DNA of 11,988 nucleotides from SIG350 sp964520895 (GCA_964520895.1 CAZFOR010000039.1:1-11988); one strand, 5' to 3'; numbered from the stretch's first letter, positions 1 to 5,171 are shown. Numbers and translations: made by a program. The notes: generated by a model not told the origin, from the letters alone.

Positions 1-117
1 ATTAAGCTACATTTGAGAAGCATGCTTAAAAATAAATATTGGATTGTAAAAAAAACAAAAAAAATTGCCTACATTTACTTGACACATACTGGTTAACATA
101 AAAAGCATCTAAAGTGT

Positions 118-145
118 TTGAAAAAAACATAAAATATGATATAAT
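118..145 (+). promoter_or_regulatory. Sigma-A-type promoter for the 85-residue membrane protein
   Basis: TTGAAA at 118-123 is followed after 16 bases by a perfect TATAAT at 140-145. The preceding TGA makes an extended -10 (TGnTATAAT). Transcription would start near 152, leaving a leader of about 48 nt before the ATG at 200. A strong AGGAGGT ribosome binding site lies at 186-192. Confidence 0.7.
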
Positions 146-199
146 AAAAAAAGATAAAGAATTTAAGAATATCAAACTAAATTTTAGGAGGTATATATT

Positions 200-457
200 A
201 TGAAAAACAAGACAAAGGCTTATTTGGTACTAGCAATATTAGTTACATTAATAGGAATATCGATTTCAGCAAAATTACCTAATGCAGTTTTGTTTAATGA
301 TCCGATACTTCAAGGGGCGTTTTCAAAAATAGTTAAGATACTCGTATTTTTATGTTTGTTTGCTCTTGCTAATGCTTCATGGGCTGTGTTTTTATGTAAC
401 TTCAAAATGGAGAAAATGAAAAAAGAATTGGACGCAGAAAAAGAAGAATATAAATAA
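200..457 (+). CDS. Small two-pass membrane protein of unknown function
   Basis: I do not recognise the family. The 85-residue product has a short basic N-terminus (KNKTK), a first hydrophobic segment at about residues 8-24, a loop of about 20 residues containing NDP, and a second hydrophobic segment at about 44-66 with two cysteines (52 and 66). The tail from about 67 is highly charged and Lys/Glu-rich (MEKMKKELDAEKEEYK) and could form a short coiled coil in the cytoplasm. The start is supported by AGGAGGT seven bases upstream. The gene is bracketed by its own extended -10 promoter and an intrinsic terminator, so it is a one-gene unit independent of recG. A real, expressed membrane protein is likely; no function can be given. 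Confidence 0.75.
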   Translation: MKNKTKAYLVLAILVTLIGISISAKLPNAVLFNDPILQGAFSKIVKILVFLCLFALANASWAVFLCNFKMEKMKKELDAEKEEYK

Positions 458-464
458 TATTATT

Positions 465-504
465 AAAAAAGATGATATGTGATATAAACATATTGTCTTT
501 TTTT
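465..504 (+). terminator. Intrinsic terminator after the small membrane protein gene
   Basis: The arms at 465-479 and 489-503 form a 15-bp stem in which two pairs are G-U wobbles, around a 9-nt loop, ending in a run of T. The A-run on the 5' side could let it act in both directions. It separates the first gene from the recG operon. Confidence 0.75.
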
Positions 505-520
505 CTATATATGTGATAAT
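493..520 (+). promoter_or_regulatory. Candidate promoter of the recG operon
   Basis: TTGTCT at 493-498, a 16-base spacer and GATAAT at 515-520, preceded by TGT (extended -10). The -35 element overlaps the 3' arm of the preceding terminator. Predicted start near 527, followed by an AAGGAG ribosome binding site at 545-550. It is the best match in the short gap before recG, but both hexamers are imperfect. Confidence 0.5.
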
Positions 521-554
521 ATATAGTTGTATAAAAATTTAGTTAAGGAGAATT

Positions 555-2600
555 ATGAAAGAGTTATTAAAACAGGATATTCAATATTTAAAAGGTGTTG
601 GACCTAATAGAAAAGTGGTTTTAAGTAAATTAGGTATTGAAACAATATATGATTTAATTACATATTTTCCAAGAGATTATGAAGATAGAACAAAATTTAA
701 AAAGGTTGGAGAGTTAATAGATGGGGAATTTGTTTGTATTAAATTAATTCCTATTTCAAATATAACTGAAAATAGAGTAAGAAAAGGACTTAGTGTATAT
801 AGGTTAATTGCAAAAGATGAAACAGGTATCCTTACATGTGTATGGTTCAATAATAAATATGTTAAAGAATATTTTGGTAAAGGTGTTGAATATATTTTTT
901 ATGGTAAAGTATCATATAAGTATGGGAAGATAGAGTTAGTCCAACCTGAATATGAAAAGGTTGATCAAAATAATAAAACAGGGAGAATAGTACCAATATA
1001 TCCACTTACAGAAAATATTAATCAAACACTATTAAGAAAAGAGATTAATTTAGCACTTAATATGTTAAATAATCAAATAGATGAGATTATACCAAATGAT
1101 ATATTAGTAAAATATAAATTAATTGGTATAAATGAAGCTATCAGAAATATACATTTTCCAGATGATAAAATGTGTTTTGAAAAAGCAAGAATAAGATTAG
1201 TTTTTGAAGAACTGTTATTATTACAACTTATGTTGTTTAGTTTGAAAAAAGGGTATGTTAGTGAGAATAATGGAATATGTTTTGATAAAGTTAACACAGA
1301 TGAAATATTAAACACATTAGAATTTCGCTTAACGAATGCACAAAAACGAGTTTTAGAAGAGATATTTAATGATATGGAAAGTAACAAATGTATGAACAGA
1401 TTACTTCAAGGTGATGTTGGGTCTGGTAAAACAGTAGTTGCAGCAATTGCTATGTATAAAGCAATAAGAAGCGGATATCAATGTGTAATAATGGCACCAA
1501 CTTCTATTTTGGCATCTCAACATTATGAAACAATTACTAAAATATATGATAAATTAGGATTAAAATGTGAGCTATTAATAGGTAGTACAACTAAAAAGCA
1601 AAAAGAAATAATATTACAAAAACTTAAAGATGGGCAAATAGATGCACTAATTGGTACACATGCAGTTATAGAAGATAATGTTATATTTAAAAACTTGGGT
1701 TTAGTTATAACAGATGAGCAACATAGATTTGGTGTAAGACAAAGGAGTAAATTATCAGATAAAAGTAAAAATTCAGATGTTTTAATAATGACTGCAACAC
1801 CAATACCTAGAACATTAGCATTAATATTATATGGAGATTTGGATATATCAATTATTGATGAACTTCCACCTGGTAGAAAAACAATTGATACCTTTGCAGT
1901 AACAAAAGATAAAGAAACAAGGGTAAATAATTTTATAATTAAAAATGTTAGTGAAGGTAGACAAGTATATATTGTATGTCCATTAGTAGAAGATTCAGAA
2001 ACTATAACAGCTAAATCTGTTGAGCAAATGAAAGAGTATTACACAAAAGAACTATCAAGTTGCAAAGTAGACTGCTTACATGGAAAAATGAATAACAAAA
2101 TTAAAAAAGAAATAATGGAAAGATTTAAAAATAATGAAATTGATGTCCTTATTTCAACAACAGTTATTGAAGTAGGTGTTAATATTCCTAATGCAACATT
2201 AATGGTAGTTGAAAATGCAGAAAGGTTTGGGTTAGCACAATTACATCAATTAAGAGGTAGAGTAGGTAGAGGTAGTGATAAATCATATTGTATATTAAAA
2301 TATGATTCATATTCAGATATTGTTAAAAAAAGAATGAATGTAATGGAAAAAACAAATGATGGGTTTGTAATATCTGAAAAAGATTTAGAACTTCGTGGTC
2401 CTGGTGAGTTTTTTGGAACTAAACAACATGGTATACCAGAACTTAAAATAGCAAATTTGTTTAGAGATTCAGAGGTTTTAAAAGTGGTTCAAGTAATAGC
2501 AAGTAATATATTAAAAGATGATCCTAAATTAGAAAAGACTGAAAATATTGGATTTAAAGATATGTTAAAAGAAAAATATGAAAACAAATTAGAATTATAA
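555..2600 (+). CDS. recG: ATP-dependent DNA helicase RecG
   Basis: RecG is a superfamily 2 double-stranded DNA translocase that regresses stalled replication forks and processes branched recombination intermediates. The 681-residue length matches the family (about 680-695). Visible in order: an N-terminal region with a helix-hairpin-like start (YLKGVGPNRKVVLSKLGI), an OB-fold wedge domain at about 60-145, and the helicase core. The core has Walker A GDVGSGKT at 286-293, the DEQH box at 387-390, TATPIPRT at 413-420, and motif VI QLHQLRGRVGR at 562-572. The C-terminal ELRGPGEFFGTKQHG segment is also typical of RecG. The start follows AAGGAG at 545-550. It is the first gene of an operon; the next gene begins 16 bases after its stop. 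In many Firmicutes recG sits beside fatty-acid or DAK/Asp23-type genes, which are not seen here. Confidence 0.97.
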   Translation: MKELLKQDIQYLKGVGPNRKVVLSKLGIETIYDLITYFPRDYEDRTKFKKVGELIDGEFVCIKLIPISNITENRVRKGLSVYRLIAKDETGILTCVWFNNKYVKEYFGKGVEYIFYGKVSYKYGKIELVQPEYEKVDQNNKTGRIVPIYPLTENINQTLLRKEINLALNMLNNQIDEIIPNDILVKYKLIGINEAIRNIHFPDDKMCFEKARIRLVFEELLLLQLMLFSLKKGYVSENNGICFDKVNTDEILNTLEFRLTNAQKRVLEEIFNDMESNKCMNRLLQGDVGSGKTVVAAIAMYKAIRSGYQCVIMAPTSILASQHYETITKIYDKLGLKCELLIGSTTKKQKEIILQKLKDGQIDALIGTHAVIEDNVIFKNLGLVITDEQHRFGVRQRSKLSDKSKNSDVLIMTATPIPRTLALILYGDLDISIIDELPPGRKTIDTFAVTKDKETRVNNFIIKNVSEGRQVYIVCPLVEDSETITAKSVEQMKEYYTKELSSCKVDCLHGKMNNKIKKEIMERFKNNEIDVLISTTVIEVGVNIPNATLMVVENAERFGLAQLHQLRGRVGRGSDKSYCILKYDSYSDIVKKRMNVMEKTNDGFVISEKDLELRGPGEFFGTKQHGIPELKIANLFRDSEVLKVVQVIASNILKDDPKLEKTENIGFKDMLKEKYENKLEL

Positions 2601-2616
2601 GGAAGAGGTAAAATAA

Positions 2617-3264
2617 ATGGAATACGAAATTAGGTATTACTATAATAATAGTGAATTAAATAAAATTATGGAGCTATTAAAAAAGCAAATGAATTTAGAA
2701 TATAAAGGAAGATTTTATGAAAAAACAATACAATTAGATCATCCAAATAATGAAAATACTTTTTATTCAAAACAAATAGATGGTAGATTTAGAATTAGAG
2801 TATCAAAATTAAATGATGATATAAGATATGGAAAAATAACATGGAAGAGAAGATTAAATAATATAGAGAAAAATGAAATAAACATTGAAGAAGAAGTTGA
2901 AGTTGATTTTGATTATAATCAGTATGATAATTTAATGTTTTTATTAAAAAATGTTTTGCAAATGAAACAAATAGAAAGTTATGAAAGATATAGAAATGTT
3001 TTTTCAAACAATGATATAGAAATAGTAGTTGATGAATATCCTTTTGGAATTGCATTAGAAATTGAGAGTAAAACAAAAAACAAGGATTATAAGCAAGTTA
3101 TTTTAAATTGGTTGGATATATTAAATCTGGATTATAAAAATGCCTATCGTTTATCATGGGATGATAAATATAAAGAATTATGTGACAAACAAAATATTAT
3201 TCAACATACAAATGTTACTTTCAACAAACAAATGCCCCAAATAGAAGATTTATATTTTAATTAA
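2617..3264 (+). CDS. CYTH-fold protein (triphosphate tunnel enzyme-like)
   Basis: The 215-residue protein shows the charged beta-strand pattern of the CYTH superfamily (class IV adenylate cyclase / thiamine triphosphatase / inorganic triphosphatase fold). At the extreme N-terminus E2-x-E4-x-R6 stands for the ExExK signature, with Arg in place of Lys. It is followed by RFRIR at 57-61, KITWKRR at 73-79, an acidic EEEVEV at 91-96, ERYR at 123-126 and DEYPFGIALEIE at 139-150. These alternating basic and acidic residues normally line a tunnel that binds triphosphates and divalent metal. The substrate cannot be told from sequence; tripolyphosphate or a nucleoside or thiamine triphosphate are options. 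An AGAGG site precedes the ATG, and the gene is tightly spaced in the recG operon. The C-terminal 30 residues look non-conserved. Confidence 0.75.
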   Translation: MEYEIRYYYNNSELNKIMELLKKQMNLEYKGRFYEKTIQLDHPNNENTFYSKQIDGRFRIRVSKLNDDIRYGKITWKRRLNNIEKNEINIEEEVEVDFDYNQYDNLMFLLKNVLQMKQIESYERYRNVFSNNDIEIVVDEYPFGIALEIESKTKNKDYKQVILNWLDILNLDYKNAYRLSWDDKYKELCDKQNIIQHTNVTFNKQMPQIEDLYFN

Positions 3265-3284
3265 AAAGAAAGAGGTAAATACGA

Positions 3285-4475
3285 ATGAAAAATAGAATAA
3301 TATATGCAGTAACAATAATAATATCAATACTATATATTTTTGTTGGTAATAAAATTGCTACAAAAGATTTTGATTTTTTTAATAAAGGTGAAGAAAATGT
3401 AGTATTAGAACAATCAAAGGTAACTAAAATTATTGATGTAATGGAAGTAAAACAAGATGTGTTTGATGGAGAAACTACTAGTTCAGTTAGCATTGGTAAG
3501 AATGTTATGTTTAATGCTACAATAACTGCTGGTGATAAAAAAGGACAAATGGTTGAGGCAATACAAACATTTGATAGTTTCACACCTGTAAATTATAAAC
3601 AAGTTGAAGTAGGAGATAAGATTTTCCTATATCAATATGAAGATGCAGATGGTACGCTTAAATGGTATGCAGATGAATATATACGATTAGATGGTATTAT
3701 CATACTTGCAATTATATTTGCAATATTAATATTATTATTTGGAAGAAGTAAAGGTGTTAATACACTAGTTTCATTAGTGTTTACAGTTTTATCTGTATTT
3801 ATTGTTTTTGTTCCATCAATATTATCAGGACAAAACATATACATTTCTTCAATTGTTACTTGTGTGTATATTACAGCAATGACATTACTTATTGTATATG
3901 GTGCAAATAAAAAGAGTTTGGCAGCAGGAATAGGATGTGTAGCAGGTGTCTTGATATCAGGATTACTTACAGTAATTATGTCAGAAATATTGCAATTAAC
4001 AGGAATACTAAATGAAGAATCAATATATATAACATATATAAATGAGCACAATCCTATTGATTTGAAAGCTATAATATTTGGTTCAATTATATTAGGTGCT
4101 ATTGGTGCTATAATGGATGTTGCGATGTCTATTGCTTCATCGCTATATGAGCTGTGTGAAAATATTGAAAAACCAACATTAAAACAAATGCTTAAATCAG
4201 GATTAACAATAGGTAGAGATATAATGGGAACAATGGCAAATACACTTGTACTTGCATATATAGGAAGTTCACTATCAGTAGTATTATTACTTTGTGTATA
4301 TAATAATTCATTAATGTATTTATTAAATAGAGAAATGATTATTGTTGAAGTATTACAAGCATTAGTTGGAAGTTTAGGTATATTAATGGCAATTCCTTTT
4401 ACAACATTTATATCAAGTGTTTTATATATAAAACATAAAGAAGATAAATTGGAAAATATTGAAAAAACTACTTGA
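3285..4475 (+). CDS. YibE/F family membrane protein
   Basis: This 396-residue protein has the layout of the YibE/F family: one N-terminal membrane anchor (about 5-21), an extracytoplasmic soluble domain (about 25-134), then a multi-pass membrane domain (helices starting near 136, 158, 185, 212, 262, 315 and 355). The stretch GAIGAIMDVAMSIASSLYE at 271-289 is the family's most recognisable conserved segment. The biochemical role of the family is not established; transport has been suggested. The ATG follows AGAGGT at 3271-3276, with only 20 bases after the preceding gene, so it is the last gene of the recG operon. The TGA stop lies inside the TTGACA -35 box of the first small-RNA promoter, and the last three codons fall in the tandem repeat unit. 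Confidence 0.88.
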   Translation: MKNRIIYAVTIIISILYIFVGNKIATKDFDFFNKGEENVVLEQSKVTKIIDVMEVKQDVFDGETTSSVSIGKNVMFNATITAGDKKGQMVEAIQTFDSFTPVNYKQVEVGDKIFLYQYEDADGTLKWYADEYIRLDGIIILAIIFAILILLFGRSKGVNTLVSLVFTVLSVFIVFVPSILSGQNIYISSIVTCVYITAMTLLIVYGANKKSLAAGIGCVAGVLISGLLTVIMSEILQLTGILNEESIYITYINEHNPIDLKAIIFGSIILGAIGAIMDVAMSIASSLYELCENIEKPTLKQMLKSGLTIGRDIMGTMANTLVLAYIGSSLSVVLLLCVYNNSLMYLLNREMIIVEVLQALVGSLGILMAIPFTTFISSVLYIKHKEDKLENIEKTT

Positions 4476-4500
4476 CAGAGATGACAAATAATAGTATTAT
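4472..4500 (+). promoter_or_regulatory. Small RNA promoter, copy 1
   Basis: Perfect TTGACA at 4472-4477, exactly 17 bases of spacer, then TATTAT at 4495-4500. It is conserved in position and sequence in copy 2. It should be among the strongest promoters in the window, as expected for an antisense antitoxin RNA. The TGA inside TTGACA is the stop codon of the YibE/F gene. Confidence 0.85.
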
Positions 4501-4508
4501 ATATACAT

Positions 4509-4527
4509 ACTAAGCTATTTTTGTTCA
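4509..4527 (+). repeat. Direct repeat a, copy 1 (antitoxin side)
   Basis: ACTAAGCTATTT (4509-4520) is identical to 4639-4650, and the next seven bases differ at two places. Both differences keep pairing with the peptide mRNA as G-U wobbles, so the whole 19-base segment can pair with the region around the peptide start codon. Confidence 0.8.
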
Positions 4528-4543
4528 AAGAACAAAAAAAATT

Positions 4544-4574
4544 AAAAAAGAGTGGGTGCTACCACTCTTTTTTT
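4544..4574. terminator. Shared bidirectional terminator, copy 1
   Basis: A 12-bp perfect stem (AAAAAAGAGTGG at 4544-4555 with its complement at 4562-4573) surrounds the 6-nt loop GTGCTA. A T-run follows on the plus strand. On the minus strand the stem is followed by TTTTTTAATTTTTTTT, so both converging transcripts can end here. No other terminator lies after the YibE/F gene, so this probably ends the recG operon as well. Confidence 0.88.
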
Positions 4575-4589
4575 CGGCTTTTCTATGTA

Positions 4590-4658
4590 CTAATACTTGA
4601 TGAAAAAAATAAGTAATGCAATTAGCACAAGAAACAGCACTAAGCTATTTCTATTCAT
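4590..4658 (-). CDS. 22-residue hydrophobic peptide, putative type I toxin, copy 1
   Basis: The gene reads MNRNS, then an uninterrupted hydrophobic core (LVLFLVLIALLIFFI, residues 6-20), ending in KY. One transmembrane helix with a short polar N-terminus and a single lysine near the C-terminus is predicted. A 13-base perfect match to the 16S anti-Shine-Dalgarno sequence at 4662-4674 fixes the start, with GGAGG seven bases before ATG. A promoter 95-123 bases upstream gives a leader of about 88 nt, and a terminator follows the stop by 16 bases. The second copy keeps 19 of 22 residues with three synonymous codon changes, arguing for selection on the peptide. The antisense RNA can cover the start codon and codons 2-6. 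By analogy with par/Fst this would be a membrane-acting toxin, but it lacks the proline and charged tail of Fst. A non-toxic small membrane peptide is the alternative. Confidence 0.8.
   Translation of the reverse strand: MNRNSLVLFLVLIALLIFFIKY
4639..4657 (+). repeat. Direct repeat b, copy 1 (over the peptide start codon)
   Basis: Partner of 4509-4527. On the minus strand it spans the TG of the ATG start and the following codons of the 22-residue peptide, so pairing of the antisense RNA here would block translation initiation. Confidence 0.8.
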
Positions 4659-4661
4659 ATC

Positions 4662-4674
4662 ATCACCTCCTTTC
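4662..4674 (-). promoter_or_regulatory. Full-length Shine-Dalgarno site of peptide copy 1
   Basis: On the minus strand this reads GAAAGGAGGTGAT, matching the 16S rRNA 3' end over 13 consecutive bases, well beyond the other genes here. The AAAGG within it can also pair with CCTTT just upstream (plus-strand 4677-4681) in a small hairpin with a TTG loop, so access may be structure-controlled. Confidence 0.85.
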
Positions 4675-4721
4675 AAAAAGGTAGACGAAAATATAAATGA
4701 AATTAAATAAATAGGAAAATT

Positions 4722-4737
4722 TTATACGAATGTATAA
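4722..4737 (-). other. 5' leader hairpin of peptide mRNA, copy 1
   Basis: TTATAC and GTATAA arms (6 bp) enclose a 4-nt loop close to the predicted 5' end of the peptide mRNA. The hairpin is identical in copy 2 (5072-5087). A 5' hairpin commonly protects long-lived type I toxin mRNAs; that role is inferred here. Confidence 0.55.
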
Positions 4738-4750
4738 GAAACAATATGTT

Positions 4751-4797
4751 ATATTTTACCATATACAAAAACAGAAGTAAATACAAATGGTAAATAT
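4751..4797. repeat. Inverted repeat bracketing the peptide promoter, copy 1
   Basis: ATATTTTACCAT at 4751-4762 and ATGGTAAATAT at 4787-4797 are inverted repeats apart from one extra T. The left arm contains the minus-strand -10 and the right arm lies just upstream of the -35. Both arms are unchanged in copy 2. This may be an operator, although AT-rich chance symmetry cannot be excluded. Confidence 0.5.
4753..4781 (-). promoter_or_regulatory. Peptide (toxin) promoter, copy 1
   Basis: On the minus strand, TTTACT (4781-4776), a 17-base spacer and TAAAAT (4758-4753). The element is conserved in copy 2 with the same spacing. It is weaker than the opposing small-RNA promoter, as expected when the antitoxin RNA must be in excess. 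Predicted start near 4746. Confidence 0.7.
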
Positions 4798-4828
4798 TGT
4801 TTAAAGTTAAAAACATTTTAAAAACTAC

Positions 4829-4857
4829 TTGACAAAGATGATAAATAATAGTATTAT
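4829..4857 (+). promoter_or_regulatory. Small RNA promoter, copy 2
   Basis: TTGACA at 4829-4834, exactly 17 bases, then TATTAT at 4852-4857, as in copy 1. The spacer differs from copy 1 at only two bases. Confidence 0.85.
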
Positions 4858-4865
4858 AAATATGA

Positions 4866-4883
4866 AAAAACAATTTCTATTCA
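4866..4883 (+). repeat. Direct repeat a, copy 2 (antitoxin side)
   Basis: Seventeen of 18 bases are identical to 4991-5008; the exception is A4872 against T4997. The 5' part is AAAAAC where copy 1 has TAAGC, matching the corresponding change in its own peptide gene. Confidence 0.8.
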
Positions 4884-4897
4884 AAGAAAAAAACATT

Positions 4898-4927
4898 AAA
4901 AAAGAGTGGTGGTGTCCACTCTTTTTT
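4898..4927. terminator. Shared bidirectional terminator, copy 2
   Basis: The 12-bp stem is the same as in copy 1 (AAAAAAGAGTGG at 4898-4909, complement at 4916-4927), but the loop is TGGTGT instead of GTGCTA. The 3' arm ends in a T-run on the plus strand, and the A-run arm gives T residues on the minus strand. Confidence 0.87.
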
Positions 4928-4940
4928 GCTTTTCTATGTA

Positions 4941-5009
4941 CTAATACTTGATGAAAAAAACAAGTAGTGCAATTAGCACAAGAAATAGCCAAAAACTATT
5001 TCTATTCAT
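4941..5009 (-). CDS. 22-residue hydrophobic peptide, putative type I toxin, copy 2
   Basis: The gene reads MNRNS, hydrophobic core FWLFLVLIALLVFFI, ending in KY. It differs from copy 1 only at residues 6 (Phe for Leu), 7 (Trp for Val) and 17 (Val for Ile); codons 5, 8 and 15 change silently. Five of the seven nucleotide differences lie in codons 5-8, at the edge of the antisense pairing region. The start is fixed by the same 13-base Shine-Dalgarno match (5013-5025), and the leader, promoter and terminator match copy 1. Both copies look intact, so neither is an obvious relic. A toxin role is inferred from architecture, not demonstrated. Confidence 0.8.
   Translation of the reverse strand: MNRNSFWLFLVLIALLVFFIKY
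4991..5008 (+). repeat. Direct repeat b, copy 2 (over the peptide start codon)
   Basis: Partner of 4866-4883. On the minus strand it covers the TG of the start codon and the next codons of the second peptide. Confidence 0.8.
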
Positions 5010-5012
5010 ATC

Positions 5013-5025
5013 ATCACCTCCTTTC
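5013..5025 (-). promoter_or_regulatory. Full-length Shine-Dalgarno site of peptide copy 2
   Basis: Identical to the copy 1 site: a 13-base match to the 16S anti-Shine-Dalgarno sequence, with the same small CCTTT/AAAGG hairpin upstream. Confidence 0.85.
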
Positions 5026-5071
5026 AAAAAGGTAGACGAAAATATAAATAAATTGAATAAATAGGAAATTT

Positions 5072-5087
5072 TTATACGAATGTATAA
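5072..5087 (-). other. 5' leader hairpin of peptide mRNA, copy 2
   Basis: TTATAC/GTATAA hairpin identical to 4722-4737, at the same place near the predicted 5' end of the second peptide mRNA. Confidence 0.55.
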
Positions 5088-5100
5088 GAAATAATATGTT

Positions 5101-5147
5101 ATATTTTACCATATATAAAAATGGAAGTAAATACAAATGGTAAATAT
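5101..5147. repeat. Inverted repeat bracketing the peptide promoter, copy 2
   Basis: Arms ATATTTTACCAT (5101-5112) and ATGGTAAATAT (5137-5147), both identical to copy 1 and at the same spacing, although bases between them differ at several positions. Confidence 0.5.
5103..5131 (-). promoter_or_regulatory. Peptide (toxin) promoter, copy 2
   Basis: On the minus strand, TTTACT (5131-5126), 17 bases, TAAAAT (5108-5103). Both hexamers are conserved relative to copy 1 although the spacer has diverged. Confidence 0.7.
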
Positions 5148-5171
5148 TGTTATTACATTTTTGGGTTTGAG

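Larger units (their letters stand above)
4507..4574 (+). ncRNA. Putative antisense antitoxin RNA, copy 1
   Basis: A transcript of about 68 nt is predicted from the consensus promoter (start about 7 bases after the -10) to the terminator at 4544-4574. It contains no convincing open frame. Two nucleotides from the predicted 5' end begins a 19-base segment (4509-4527) that repeats the plus-strand sequence over the start of the hydrophobic peptide gene (4639-4657). The RNA could therefore pair with that mRNA through 19 consecutive positions, two of them G-U. A 9-bp hairpin (4518-4526 with 4530-4538, AAA loop) presents part of this segment. Its terminator hairpin is also complementary to the converging mRNA's terminator. 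Size, polarity and pairing sites mirror RNA II of the enterococcal par locus. Existence of the RNA is predicted, not shown. Confidence 0.7.
4463..4800. repeat. Tandem repeat unit 1 (par-like toxin-antitoxin cassette)
   Basis: First of two adjacent direct copies (the second is 4820-5150), alignable over nearly their whole length with small indels. The unit starts at AAAAACTACTTGACA, shared exactly by both copies, and ends at the shared TAAATATTGT. It holds a plus-strand small-RNA promoter, a bidirectional terminator, a minus-strand 22-codon gene, its leader and its promoter. The left edge overlaps the last codons of the YibE/F gene. Confidence 0.9.
4864..4927 (+). ncRNA. Putative antisense antitoxin RNA, copy 2
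   Basis: An RNA of about 64 nt is predicted from the promoter start to the terminator at 4898-4927. Its 5' segment 4866-4883 repeats 4991-5008 over the second peptide's start codon with a single mismatch in 18 positions. The copy 1 RNA forms a 9-bp hairpin at this place; here only a weak TTC/GAA stem remains, so the pairing segment should be more open. Its match is better with its own peptide gene than with copy 1, where several positions at the 5' side fail to pair. Confidence 0.7.
4820..5150. repeat. Tandem repeat unit 2 (par-like toxin-antitoxin cassette)
   Basis: Second copy of the unit at 4463-4800, same orientation, with equivalent elements offset by about 350-357 bases. The 19 bases between the units (4801-4819) are not shared. 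After 5150 the similarity stops and the rnr upstream region begins. Confidence 0.9.

Noticed and set aside
18..27. Palindrome AAGCATGCTT, with TTAAGC/GCTTAA arms near the window start
   Set aside because: Short, with no T-run after it, no promoter placed on it and unknown upstream context; chance is sufficient.
79..84. TTGACA as a promoter -35 element upstream of the first gene
   Set aside because: No -10-like sequence lies 16-18 bases downstream; the better promoter is at 118-145.
3632..4528. A 298-codon open frame on the minus strand opposite the YibE/F gene
   Set aside because: It is an antisense shadow of a clear membrane protein gene: low-complexity composition, no ribosome site, no recognisable domain, and it runs through the small-RNA region and promoter.
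4590..4658. Assignment of the peptide to the Fst/Ldr family by name
   Set aside because: The gene layout matches par, but the peptide lacks the helix proline and charged tail of Fst, so a family name is not justified.
4463..5150. The two repeat units as a CRISPR array or a miniature transposon pair
   Set aside because: Only two long units of about 335 bp with internal genes and promoters, no short regular repeat-spacer pattern, and no terminal inverted repeats or target duplications that I can see.
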